Positions 20,336-32,000 of a stretch of DNA of 64,000 bases are shown piece by piece; the first letter of the stretch is position 1; every line of letters starts with the position of its first letter. The notes under the pieces were generated by a model, which saw nothing but the letters and a program-made list of their open reading frames with translations, did no database searches and had not been told where the DNA came from. Source of the DNA: Asterias amurensis (Eukaryota; Echinodermata; Asteroidea; Forcipulatida; Asteriidae); NCBI RefSeq assembly GCF_032118995.1, contig NC_092656.1, positions 22,154,965-22,218,964 on the forward strand, given 5' to 3'. The position numbers were made by a program, and so were the translations under genes.

Positions 20336-21009
20336 ATGATGCTTGCTGAATTACTACCAACTTTAGTTCTACTTCTAGAACCTGTTTGTAATTTTTTATC
20401 AGTTTTTCTTTTTTGCAGAAACTGCCGAGTCCTATTCTTCAAAAAGTAATACCATAATACTAAAAAAATACCAAGGTGGTCAGCATATATGGGCATGGTC
20501 AGGGGCCGTCACTGTCACGGACGTAGGGTAGGGGTGCCAGTCACTAGTGTCAGACTGTCTTTCAGTGATTTTTCACATTGTGTTCAATGGAAAGAATTCA
20601 CCAACAACAGACCAATGCAATCATCATCATCATCATCTTCCTATACTGTGCAGAAACCTCCTCTGGAGTATCCTCGCACGTTGGGTGAGGTGCAAAGTAG
20701 CACAGCAGGTGCAGAACCTCAACTTAATCAAATCAACAAAATTACAAAGGCATAAATAAAAAGATTACGCATAGTCAGTCATAGGCCTACACATTGTTTT
20801 ATTGTATTTATTACTCAACTGGTTTATTGTAAAAACATCTGCTTGTCGCAGTCCAGAGACTGAATTAAAATACAGATTATGCCAGCGTACAAGCGAAATT
20901 AGCCATAATAAAATTGGACCAATCTACTTCAAATCCTTAGGAATCGAATTGGCTAGATTTGTAATAATTAGAAATATTACCAAGAAAGAAGCACAAACAC
21001 TCAGCTTGT

Positions 21010-21035
21010 CACATCACCCGGGCGCCGCCATCTTG
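21010..21035 (-). promoter_or_regulatory. YY1-like motif, possible FAM221B promoter
   Basis: The minus strand reads ACAAGATGGCGGCGCCCGGG. AAGATGGCGGC is the classic YY1/initiator-type word and the stretch is locally GC-rich. It sits about 900 bp upstream of the FAM221B start codon. Assignment is tentative. Confidence 0.35.
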
Positions 21036-21582
21036 TATCATATGACGCTTGTTGTTGTTGTTAGGTCTGTTCCATTGTAAAATGGGGGTGTACGAATATT
21101 TAGAGTAATTTTGTCACGCCTTTTAAAGAGCACACGAATAACTTTCCGTCATAATTTACTAGAAAGTAATGAATTTGTACAATAATCTATTTCGATAAAG
21201 AATCCTTCTTGTTTTAAGCCACAAAGACGATACGAATAAGTAAACTACAAATGGATCTCTCCATTTACATGTAACTAGTTCAGTTGGTTCAGTTGGCACT
21301 GCCACCCGGAAGTGTGTCGGCCTCGATCGGTGTTGGGCCGGGGGTACGTAGGGGTAGGGGCAGGGGGCGTGGCCAAACACAAAACAAAAAAGGCACCATA
21401 AAAAAATATCTTTTTACAAATCGCATCTCTCGCAGGCAGCTACATTGTTTTAAACTAAGTGATAGAAGTTATCAACTTAAAAAACGCAAAACCATAGCAG
21501 AAGAATCTTTTATACAATGGTTACATCATACTCACTCATAGAGAGCAAGTCGATTAACTTGAGTTATGGAATTTGGTGGGTT

Positions 21583-21595
21583 GGGGGGGGGGGGG
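21583..21595. repeat. G homopolymer tract
   Basis: A run of about 13 G in a G-rich neighbourhood. Comparable runs are at 34867-34883 and 63821-63835. 21096-22335 otherwise shows only AT-rich DNA and a fragment of the GGGCCCAATTTCAT family near 22190-22330. Confidence 0.7.
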
Positions 21596-22335
21596 CGGGG
21601 TGGTGAACACTTAGTGTGCTAGCCTGTCACTTCGGCGCCTTGTAACCTGGCACCCTCAAATGAGTGTACATGTAGTTCTTTTTCGACAAATTTGATAGAT
21701 CCACTCAAAAATAAATTCAATAGGCATCTATCAATATCTTCTTAGATCAGATTTCTATCTGATTAAAGTTTATTGAATAAAAATAAATAATTGTATTTAC
21801 ATACGGACTAATCATACTAATTTCATGTCAATATAACTGATAACCCTAAACTAGCAAACAAATGTTTCGAAATTACAAATAGCAACAGGTAAAGGCAAAA
21901 CTACAGAAACTAAAAGAATGCAGAAACTACTTTTCCCCCCCAAAATGATGGGGTTGAAGGGTTTTAGGACTGAGGGGTAAAAAAGAGGACCAGTATCAAA
22001 CTTTGAAACATCGTACATCCGACTTGGCATGTTGACATTGTATGATCAGTCAAACAGGGCCAAATGTCTAAGATTTTAACATGTTATGTTTTAGATTATA
22101 TAAGTTATACCAAGTTTCCTTAAGGAAGAATTGGTAAAAATTTACATCAAGTATGCATGATTGTATCGACAAACCAAACTACAAGCTATTCAGAGCAGCT
22201 TGGTGCTGATTATATAAACAGATGACGTGCTTATGGTCAACTTGTGATGTGACTGGTGCCCCTCCCATTTTTTAAATTTGCTATGCAAAATATTTTCTGC
22301 TAAACAGCTTTATGAAATCAGACCCAGGTCAATTA

Positions 22336-25300
22336 TCATAATCTTATCAGCAAAGCATACATAAATATTGGTAATACTAAATTATCTATCTGTGTTGTTA
22401 CGGCCTCTAAGATGGAGATGAGACCAACTGCCCAAACCACATTCAACGAGACGTATGGAGGGGATATCCGAGGGTCCAGACAGTGGAGGATGTAACAGCC
22501 CAGAAGCTGGCTCATACATGCAGCACATGTCCCCTCAACTGTCTTCTTGCTGCCTGGTAAAAAAATATAAAAAATAAAAACACATTAATCCTGAGGTCAT
22601 TGGTTCAAATCTCGCTCTAGTCAATTTTTTCTTTGTTCAACACCAAATTATTTTCATTTTTAAACACAAACACAAAAATTTCAAAACCGTTTTCGCTGAC
22701 ACAACCAATGCTGCAGCAGAACTCCCCAAACTCTCCCAACATAAAAAACAATTAGGAAACTCAACATACCTGGCCATTTTGTTTTGCCATAAAGAGAGCC
22801 AAAAATGGATGCTGCAGTGTCGCCAACTCCCAGTGAGAGAACGCCGCTATACAGCGCCAAAGACGATCCTTAAAACCAAAGCAAAAAATATGGTATGAAG
22901 GCCGAGTGGTCTAAAAGATATGGTGGCCCAAGACATGGGTTTGAATCCTGGTCATGCCACTTTGTCCATGAGCAAAGTAATAAACTATACTGTCGACCCT
23001 CGTTATAAAGACATTGTTAAACAGCGATCTGCTTATAAAGAGTACATTGCATAGTCCTCAGATCTCATTTCTGATTTGTGTTTCTTTGTTTTGTGGTCCT
23101 TTTTTTATAATCAACCGTAAATAAAGAGGTAATTTGACCAGACTGTGCGACCTTGTTCTAAAGCAAGAGTTGACTATAATTGCAGCTCTTCACCCAGAGG
23201 TGAACGGGTGCCTGAGAGGGCAGAGACAGTTCAGTGAAGGTGCACTGCATATTGGCAGCCAGGCTATTTAAAAAAAAAAATTACAGGCTTACAAGAAGCT
23301 GAATTGGTTTAGGAAATTAAATAAACGGCTCAGTGACTGGGGTAATAATGTTGATGAGCCGTCAGCATCGAAGTTGGCAGATATATCAGTGATATATTAC
23401 TGTCCAATGTTATTGTTATAAAAGGCAAACATTTTAAGACAAAAATATAGTTCACAGATTTACAAATAACTTACAGGGTTTACAGAAGGTAATGGTGAAA
23501 GACTTCTCTTGAAATATTATTCCATGAAATGCTTTACTTTTCGAGAAAAAATTAAAACAATTATCAATTCTCATTGTCGAGAATTACAGATTTATTTTAA
23601 ACACATTTCATGACACGGCGAAACGATTGAGCCTAAATTTTCACAGCTTTGTTATTTTTTATATCAGTTGTGATACACGAAGTGTGGGCCTTTGGACAAT
23701 ACTGTTTACCGAAAGTGCCCTATGGCTTTAATGTGAAAAATGTAAATTGTTAACTCTGTACCTTGGTGACTATTGCCTACAGTCCCTGTGTAAACCCACA
23801 CCGGTATTGACATTCCAAGTAGAAGGTAGATATGTGTTAGGATGGCCACACCGCTATCTTGGTCATCCAGAAACACTAAGAAGGCACTGTGTAAACTGCC
23901 ACCCACTGGCCACACTCTAAACACCCTCAGCATCTGGGGAAAAAGAGAATATCTTTCTACCTTAGCTTTCATACTATAGCACAAAAAGACACGAAATGAA
24001 AACAAAAAATGAAATTAAATGAAAATTAAGTGTAAAACTCAAGGTACATTTATTAAAAATCTGTATAGTTTGTCCAACTTGGCCAGGTACACATCATAGA
24101 GAGCCTGGACTCTTGTTTTTTTTTTTTTTTTTTGTCATTTTTTGAGCGCTTTGCATCCTTTAGAAAAAAGTTGCTTTTTATGTGTTATTATTATTACTAT
24201 TATAAATCTTTAAACAGGGTGTTTTGACAAATTTTCACTCAAATTCATTCCCAAACATCTACAACCTCAAACCCTAAAAATTCCACACCCTGGCTTTGCC
24301 TAAATTCAGTTATGCTTGGCCAGGGGCAAAAAGTTTAAAAGCTTAAGTTTTTAGTGCTAATACAACTAGTTAATAATAAGGGATTCCATGAACGTGAATT
24401 TCTATAAAAAAGAAACACGCACATACCTCCAGCAAAATAAAAATGAAAACGGTACCAGCTGAGGCAAGGTAAAGCAGGTCTACATCATACAGGATACCAG
24501 GGACGTATATGCATATGGCAAGGATGTGAAAGTACTTTCTGACAATGGTCGAAGAGGACTGGTGTAACAAGACCACGCCCACTGCACCCATCACCAGAAC
24601 CGCCCACACACATAAAAGCGCCATCTGAAAAAGATTAAAACGAAATCAATAAGAAACTGTGTATTTTTTTTTAAAGCTTGGTTATCATTCATCAGTAGCC
24701 TGGCTGGTAGAGCAGAAAGCACTACCTCCCCAACTTTACAAAGCAATCATGGTAAAGTGTCTCATTGCTTAAGGTCACAAGTGTCAGGACCGGGATTCGA
24801 ACCCACACTCTGCTGATCAGAATCAGAAACATCAGAGCCTGAATTCAGTGCTCTTAACTGCTTAGCCATGACACGCCATGTATTACGTTTCACCATCAAA
24901 TTTACTTACTGTAAAAGGACTTGTTACACAGTAGTTCAGACTGTACTTTGATTTAAGACTGTCCTCTCCCCAACCAATCCCATTGAATCTGATGAACTAG
25001 TTCTTGCTACGGGGTACTAGAAGTGGAAAGTGAGGAAAGAAACCACTACCCCAAACTTGACCACCGTGCAGTATTCCCTATCTCAGGATATCAACATGTC
25101 GGATGGCACTTCCAGAGCTTTAAATGATTGAAATCATACCCTTAGTCTTGTAGCAGTCACAAAATATAATCCCCACAGAAGCGGCTGCTGTCCAAGGAAG
25201 TAACCGAGCCATGGCAGCAATATCAGAATTATTGTTGAAGCTACGCACAGGTAGAAATACAAGGATAACTTTACATAAGCCCAATCATCTGCTCTGTAAA

Positions 25301-27915
25301 AAAACAAAAATTGTCGGAAGTTAACATTTAAGTTTCCAAAGAAAACGGTACTATGATTAAAATTGTCGGCAGGTGTTTACATTCTGTTCCATTATGCTTT
25401 ACCAAATCACACATAAAGTATTTCAGCTGCTCTACCTTTACAAAACTTCAAGCATAATGCAAGAAAATAGCAGTAACACTAGATCGAAATAAATCAAACT
25501 ACACTCAACTGTGGTATGTCGTGACCTAGTGGTTAAGAGCACTGGAGCTCTGATATGATCAGCAGAGTGTGGGTTTGAGTCCCGGTCATGACACATGAGT
25601 ATCCTTAAGCAAGACACTTAATCATGATTGCTTCGTAAAGTTAGAGAGGTAGTGCTTTTTTGATGGAGGATATCAAAGCCTACATTAGTTTGGAATGTAA
25701 AGTATGGAAATGTTTCAGTCCGAGAGTAGGTGGCAACGCCCCCTGGAAAAAATTGTTGATTGTAGCCCACTTCTTGAGGTGGCCTTTAGTCCTTGTGTGT
25801 CTGGCAACTTGCATAAAAGTGGAACAAGAAAAAAAAAGTGATAACAAAAAAATTGGACTATGCAGCTGCAGGTACTTTTACCTTATTTCAGATTCCCCTG
25901 CCACGCCTTTGGGTGTTTGTCCTTCACAAGGTGGGTGATGTTCAGGATGCTTCAGCAACTGGTAAGCCACTGGAATAACTGCAAGACCAATAACTACACA
26001 ACCTAAGATTAAGACCTAAAAGAAAGGAGCCAAACAGTTTCAGAAAAGTCTAAAAAAAATTCAAAATGTATTCAATTCCTTTCATTATAAGAACATGCTT
26101 TTTCATTTTTGGCTTGACGAGTAGTAGCATGGTGTACCCTACCTTCCCCCCTAATTTGTTCTGGAAATTCCAGGAAATATTAGAGGGTTTTAGGGGATAG
26201 GGTACATCTGTACATGAGTAAAGAGGAATACAACAAATTAAGCCAAAGTTTTTACAGGTTTGTTATTTCATGTATGTGGTTGATAGTTGATCACACAAGA
26301 ACATAAACACTGTCTGTGACTACGTGGACAGCTCTACCAATCCTGTCGCTACCTTTAATGCAGCCATTATTTTGTTCCCACTCACCTGTAAGCAGGCAAA
26401 CAGGTGTGTGATAGGCCTCATCAACGAGGAAGCAGACAGCGCTGTGAGTAAAGTCAACGACTCTGAAACGAATACTGCTTCACCCAAAGTGAAACTCCCC
26501 GGCAGGAAATACAGCAACCTTGTAAAGAAGAAATAAACTAGAAGAGAAGACGATCAGATTAGTGGACAAATAATAACCATTCTTCTTTTTGAAGTAACTA
26601 CATTCTGAGGTGTTCTTTGTGTGTGAATCTTGTATGGGAGGAGTGTTGGCTCTCAAAAGAGCAGATGTTGGGGACTTTAATGCTCAAAGTATGCTCTGCT
26701 TGTCGTCGTGAGAAGCTCTGCCCATGAGCCTTTACTCCTCCTCAAAGACAAACCTAATACACTTTTTGAAATGTTAAGATACTGCTTCTTCTCAGAGCCA
26801 ACACTCCTCTCGTAAGAGACTTACACACGGTTGTACTCGCAAATGCACTATTTATGCCCAGGGACCCCTTACATTGACCACCATAGCTGATGAAATGTGC
26901 ATGCTTGAAGAGCTATTAAATGTCAGAGAGTCGTGCGCAGCACGTACACATTTCCATTGTTTGTCATCAAAGATGGCAGAGAATGCAAGGGTCTGTAATT
27001 ACTTCCTAATTAACTAAAAGAGCAAAATCTAATTACCTGTAAGAGACACAGTTACCAGAAAAATACAGATGGTGGCGACATTGTACCTCGGCTGAAAAAG
27101 CGCCCATGCCAGAAGACCAACAACAGCAAGAATCCACAAATGATGATGGAAGCGGTACTCTGTGGCCGGTTTCAATTTCAAAAACATACAGCCGAGTAAC
27201 ACCAATGGAGTCAGGACACATACGTAAAGGACTAGTGACTGGAAGAGTACATTGAAATGAGGCGTGTCTTGGTTGGTGGAGGATGACAACGAAGATGATG
27301 TTACCATGGGGATCAGAAGGTTGCCTATCAACAAACCAGAGCAGCTGTGTGGTCTGTCAAAGGCAAATATAGAGATTTTAATATTTTGCCCCCAAAAATC
27401 AAATGACAACAAGGCCCTATTTCATAGAGCTGAATGCAATGTTAAAAAGAGTTGAAGTGGTAAGTTCAGTGTGTGCCCTGTTGCAATGATAGAACAAACT
27501 GAAAATTTCAATTTAATTTGGAAAACCAAATGTTGCCAAGCTAAGTTTACAATTGGACTCTTCCCTCTCACCTGAACTTCATTTCCGATGATTGCTCAAA
27601 TCCTTTGCTCCTCAAAACCTCTTGGACATACCAACTGAGAATAAAAACTGGAAATTTACAGAAAATGAAATATTACTATTAGAAAGGGCTGAATGCAATC
27701 CAATGCATGTTGATATTGCTTAAAAGTCACACAGGAACACTATCTTTGGAAGATGTTCTGCTACAAAATGAAAGCAAAAGAGAAGTATTTTTACCTATTG
27801 CTAAAACAGCAATATTCTCCAGTTGTGTTGATACAGGCAGCATTATGGTCACCAGTCCAGCCCCAACTACAACACTCTCCATCCATGCTGGAGTCAAGAC
27901 TTCAGACTTCGTCAT
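22336..27915 (-). CDS. DOLK: Dolichol kinase, ten coding exons
   Basis: DOLK phosphorylates dolichol with CTP in the ER membrane, making the lipid carrier for N-glycans, O-mannosylation and GPI anchors. Exons (minus): 27915-27795, 27647-27572, 27353-27037, 26537-26386, 26015-25882, 25293-25140, 24624-24427, 23933-23762, 22868-22770, 22553-22336. The sum is 1641 nt, or 546 aa; human DOLK is 538. The chain is strongly hydrophobic with many membrane segments. The C-terminal part is highly conserved: [53 protein letters not shown] (about 450-466) and [11 protein letters not shown] (about 473-483). The last two make up the CTP-binding signature. The end, [18 protein letters not shown], matches the human ending. 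It is divergent from SLC35A4. The vertebrate coding sequence is intronless, this one is not. Several introns carry SINE and TIR insertions. Confidence 0.95.
22903..23270 (+). mobile_element. SINE split by a pogo-like MITE
   Basis: GGCCGAGTGGTCTAAAAGAT...GGGTTTGAATCCTGGTCATG is a SINE head. The element at 22990-23178 interrupts it. It resumes GCTCTTCACCCAGAGGTGAA-CGGGTGCCTG, as in the copy at 52745-53060. Confidence 0.65.
22990..23178. mobile_element. pogo/Tigger-like MITE
   Basis: The left end is CTGTCGACCCTCGTTATAAAG. The right end, on the other strand, is AGTCAACTCTTGCTTTAGAA. TA lies at both junctions. CAGTCGACTCTCG-type ends with TA duplication are typical of pogo-like elements. A related internal fragment is near 37615-37715. 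Confidence 0.55.
23400..23735. mobile_element. Element of the GTGATACACGAAGTGTGGGC family
   Basis: Shares TTCACAGATTTACAAATAAC, CTTGAAATATTATTYCATGA, the TATCAATTCTC...GAGAATTACAG hairpin and GTGATACACGAAGTGTGGGC with the copy at 50268-50655. Confidence 0.65.
24690..24890 (-). mobile_element. tRNA-Leu-derived SINE, reverse
   Basis: CCGGGATTCGAACCCACACT (complement of the B box) with CTGCTGATCAGAA and CTTAACTGCTTAGCCATGAC (complement of the A box). It lies in a DOLK intron. Confidence 0.7.
25503..25650 (+). mobile_element. tRNA-Leu-derived SINE, head
   Basis: GTCGTGACCTAGTGGTTAAGAG, GATCAGCAGAGTGTGGGTTT, GAGTCCCGGTCATGACAC, then TTAAGCAAGACACTTAATCA. It lies in a DOLK intron, antisense to the gene. 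Confidence 0.75.
26615..26830. mobile_element. Foldback element, GGAGGAGTGTTGGCTCT arms
   Basis: GTATGGGAGGAGTGTTGGCTCTC on the left pairs with GAGCCAACACTCCTCTCGTA on the right. The words AAGAGCAG/CTGCTTCTT extend the arms. It lies in a DOLK intron. Confidence 0.65.
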
Positions 27916-28783
27916 TGCTGTATAAATAACTCATACAATAAGAACACTTATATTTTTATAACATGCCGATATCTGTCAAGTCTTGGTCAATATAACGCTC
28001 ACGATTCACTAACTGCGCAGAAGCTGGCTCCAACAAAATACTTACTTTTCAAAACAGCATATACAATACAACACAATAATACAAAATCAATATCTGACCT
28101 GAAACTATGCCAAATAAACTGTGTCAAATTTCCTATATTATTTAAAAAAAAACATTTTATGGCTCTCAGAATTCAGTGTGACACTTCCCATACGGCAAAC
28201 TGTTACTGTTTTAGTTGCAGAGTTTACAAACAACTTCTGAGTGACAGCGCCCTCTTTTGAAACATCCTCCTTCAGATGTTCAGCGGTCCCTAGCAGAGAG
28301 AGTCAGAGTGTCGTCAGAGGGGGAGGTGTCACCAAAAAGACATCGAGAGAAACCACCAGCTAAAAAATGTTTCACACGTTCAAAATATATGTTATCGCAT
28401 TCTTTAAAAAGACAACTTACAAATTAAAATAATTTCGACATTATAAGAACGAAAACTTACTGCATTTAGCTAACAAACTCGGTTTTTGTGCGAGTTGTTC
28501 ATGCTGAACTTTGCTCTGGCGCGCGCCGTGTTGTTTTCTAGATTAGTATGGTAACCATTTCGTCATGTCCGGTCAGTTTGCTTTATCTATGACCGTACAC
28601 AACTAATCAGTCGTCCAGGTTTCATACTTGATATTCCCCTTCAACCTTTGCATCCGGGTTGATGTTTGTTCTTCAAAGTTGCTGCGCAAAATGTACGTGG
28701 GTCCGATCACCATAAAGACTATACTGCACACGAGGTTCAACACAAATTGTAGGCCCCCATTTGAAAACTTGTAAAAAAAGTAA

Positions 28784-28829
28784 TCGTGAGACGTTTTTGT
28801 GAGAACATCGTGAGACGTTTTTGTGAGAA
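28784..28829. repeat. Two-copy 22-24 bp direct repeat
   Basis: CGTGAGACGTTTTTGTGAGA is present twice in a row between DOLK and SLC35A4. GAGACGT is CRE/ATF-like, but function is speculative. Confidence 0.7.
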
Positions 28830-28867
28830 CGCCATGGGTGTGAGGGTGAGGGAAAAACCTCAGTTGG

Positions 28868-28995
28868 TGTAGACCCAGTAACTGGGGCGCTGTACTCCTT
28901 TTCAACAATTTTTGACTTTATCTGTCGTACTAGTACGACAGATAAAGTCAAAAATTGTTGAAAAGGAGTACAGCGCCCCAGTTACTGGGTCTACA
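28868..28995. repeat. Perfect 128-bp palindrome before SLC35A4
   Basis: Two 64-base arms centred between 28931 and 28932 are fully complementary with no spacer (checked base by base). CAGTTGGTG occurs directly at 28861-28869 and again at 28994-29002, as expected for a 9-bp target-site duplication around an insertion of about 124 bp. The right-hand copy ends at the base before the ATG at 29003. A worn relative is at 20228-20335. Confidence 0.9.
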
Positions 28996-29002
28996 GTTGG
29001 TG

Positions 29003-32000
29003 ATGAAAGCAAAAGAGAAGATTACATGGATAGCTCTGCTTGTTGTTGGGTAAGTGATTTGTAATGTTGAAACTGAAATAAATTTTTATGTTGTCTTGTT
29101 TTTTAAAATAAAAAGAAGTCGAGGAGCACAGTGTTCAGTACAGTGAGTTGAAGCATGGTAATGGTTGAAAGTATGCACTCAACAACAGTACCGTCCAGGA
29201 CCAAGGTACCAGTGTGTGAATGTGGGAATGTGTGGTGGTGTGGTGTGGGCGTGGCTGACCAAGCTCAAGGATTCAGAGCTAGGCCACTCAAGCTGAGTAA
29301 TAATAATATATCAACAAGCATGAAATTTCTGCATCCGGCCACCTATTTTTTAAAGGGATTTATCTGAATTTGATGTTTTTAATTGTTTAACTTTACGTGT
29401 ATATTAATGTTGGTGTTGCTGTTGGACTTTAAGTTTAAAATATATTTGGTTTTTTTTATATATAAATAATACGTATAGTTATAATTTACTTCTAGAAACA
29501 AGGCTCCCCCGAGAGCTGGGAGCCTTATAGTTTCTAGAAGTAGTTATAATTAAGATAAATATATTTAATATTTCCTTTTTTTAAATATGTTTTTTTTGCC
29601 ATATAGCCTATATGGCCCTATACAATAGGCTATAGTCTTGCCTTTGATTTGAGTTGTGGAATTGGTGTTTTTGTACCTGCAGGAAGAAAGTGTTACTGTG
29701 TTAATTGTGATTAAAAAGGAAAACTCCCAAAATTCCAAAAATGAAACTCTCCCTCTCGCCATCTCATGCGAAAAGCAAAGGAACTACATTGTACAGACTG
29801 AGCAGCTGATTGAAACCTCAAAATGTTGTTTTGCGATGATTTCGAAAAGTTGTTGTATAGTTCAAAGTGCGTGAGACTGCTGGCTCTCAGATACTGCTAG
29901 AACTACATGTATGAGGTTCGTTCCGCTATTGTCCGATAGCAGAACAAACCTCATAGTTCTAGGAGTAGCCCCCAGACTGCTCGTGAATTGATGAGACCAT
30001 AGTTGTCAGAGCATGCAGTAGTCTCACGAGGGCCAACTCTCGCAACATTATTTGTCCACAAATCTAGTAGATACTTCAGGCATTCTATTTACCTGACAGT
30101 GACACTCTGTTTTTTTTTCTTACAATTTACAGGGTGTTAATTTATGGCTCACACTCGATTTTATTGAACCTGTGTAAGGTAGATGGCAAGATTCCATTCC
30201 AGTCAACCTCAGTTGTGGTCATGATTGAAGCAGTAAAGGTAAATTAGACTCTTGAGACTTTTTTTTAGGGCATGCGGCCAAAACCATAATTTTTGTTTTT
30301 TTTTAGTTTACTTGAGTAAGAAATTGTTGAATTATTACCAAACTAGAGGCAAATAATACTTTCATCAATGCATGTCTAGCATTATATGGAAACTCAATGG
30401 CGTTTGTTTGCCAACCAATTAAATGTGCAGTATGTATGCTTAAATTTAGCATCGATTTCATGGGCAAGTCTAATTCGCCATGTTTAGCCAAGTGTTTACT
30501 AAACATGTGTCTATCGGTTAAAACTATTCTTTATTCTTATGAAAAAAAGTTAGTCCTGTCGTTGATGATGTACTTTGGAGCTACTCACCAGCCTCCTTCA
30601 CCAATGGTGAATCAACGGAGCAAGGATCATCAAAGTTGGACTTGGGTTAACAGTCTCCTCTATGCAATGCCAGCTGTGCTGTATGGAATCAACAACAACA
30701 TCATCGTCCATGTCCCCGATCATATGGACCCTGCAAGTTCTCAGGTATGGCAGGCAGCAGACCTATATATGCTTTGTTTTTTAAAGGGCAAGGGCACCAA
30801 GGGGGCATAGAGGCAATCGTCATTGTTGCCTCCTTGAAGTATCAGGCCTGGGCAGGAAAGGAAAAGGACTGTAGTAGATTCCTTATTTACATGTAGGCCC
30901 TGAGGTAAGACAATTACTTACAACTCTCACAGGCCTAGAATTCCATCTTCAAGTGCACAAGGCCATTCTAATTTTACAAAGGGCACATCCATTGGAAAGT
31001 CTCTGAAACTTTTGAGGGGGCACTAAGGCCAAATACAAGGGCAATGAAGGCTGTGGCCTTCATGTAATTCCAAGCCTGCTCTCAGCGGATAATAGGTCTT
31101 CCTCTGACCTATGGCTGCAATGTTGATACTTTGAACGCTATTTTGAATGATGCATCCTAATTTAATTTTCTTTGGAATGGGGTATGTGGGGAACACACAA
31201 TCTACTTTCGGTTCCACCCCTTCCTGGGCTCATAAGATCATTGATTATGTCCTCCTAACTCAATCCTGGGATGTTCTACTCTGGGTTTAATGTCCAAAAT
31301 GACAGCGCTTTTAAATGTTTCACTAATCCCTCTTTGCATTCTGCTGCTTAATTACAGGTCCTCGGTAACATGAAGATCGTCACTACGGCAGTTTTTTATC
31401 GGTTAATATTCAAGAAGAAGTTTGCTTGGAGACAGTGGTTTGCAGTTAGTTTATTAGTGTTTGCAGGAATGTGGTGAGTTTGGCTACAATTGCTAAAAAG
31501 AAATATCAAGTAAAAAAATAAAATAAAGGAAACTGATTGGGTAAACTTTTAATAATTTTGGGTTGAACAAAGCAAAATTTGTGCAAAGAAAGACAGATTT
31601 ATATAGAATTGAACTTTCCTTAACCTGTTGAATGAAGATACTTGTGATTTCTTAAGTTTTTTTCCTCATGAAAGTTTGTACACGTATGAAATGACTTGAA
31701 ATGCCTATCAAAGCCTACTCCACATTTAGGTCAGCCCTTGCTTGTACTCAATAAAAAGTTCCCACTATTTTCCAAGGGTCAAATATTATGTCTGAACCTT
31801 GTGGAATGATTTTCTAGAAATAAAGGAAAAACCTATTGATCTGATAATATCACCCGTCAGGTGCATTGTTTAAATTTACATTGAAATTGGACAGGCACAG
31901 GTCCTTTTGAAATGCGCCTTACGCTCATAAATGTTCTGTTTTGTATCTCCAGCTACAGTGGTGCAGAAGTTCAACAATCTTCTACTGGTTCCCATAACAC

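Noticed and set aside
28603-28951. Two overlapping minus-strand frames between DOLK and SLC35A4
   Set aside because: They run into one arm of the palindrome. I also looked here for the SLC35A4 upstream microprotein and did not find it on the plus strand.
30397-30549. Extension of SLC35A4 exon 3 upstream to an ATG at 30397
   Set aside because: The frame is open, but the translation there has no transporter similarity, while exon 2 joins exon 3 in phase at 30550 in agreement with the human protein.
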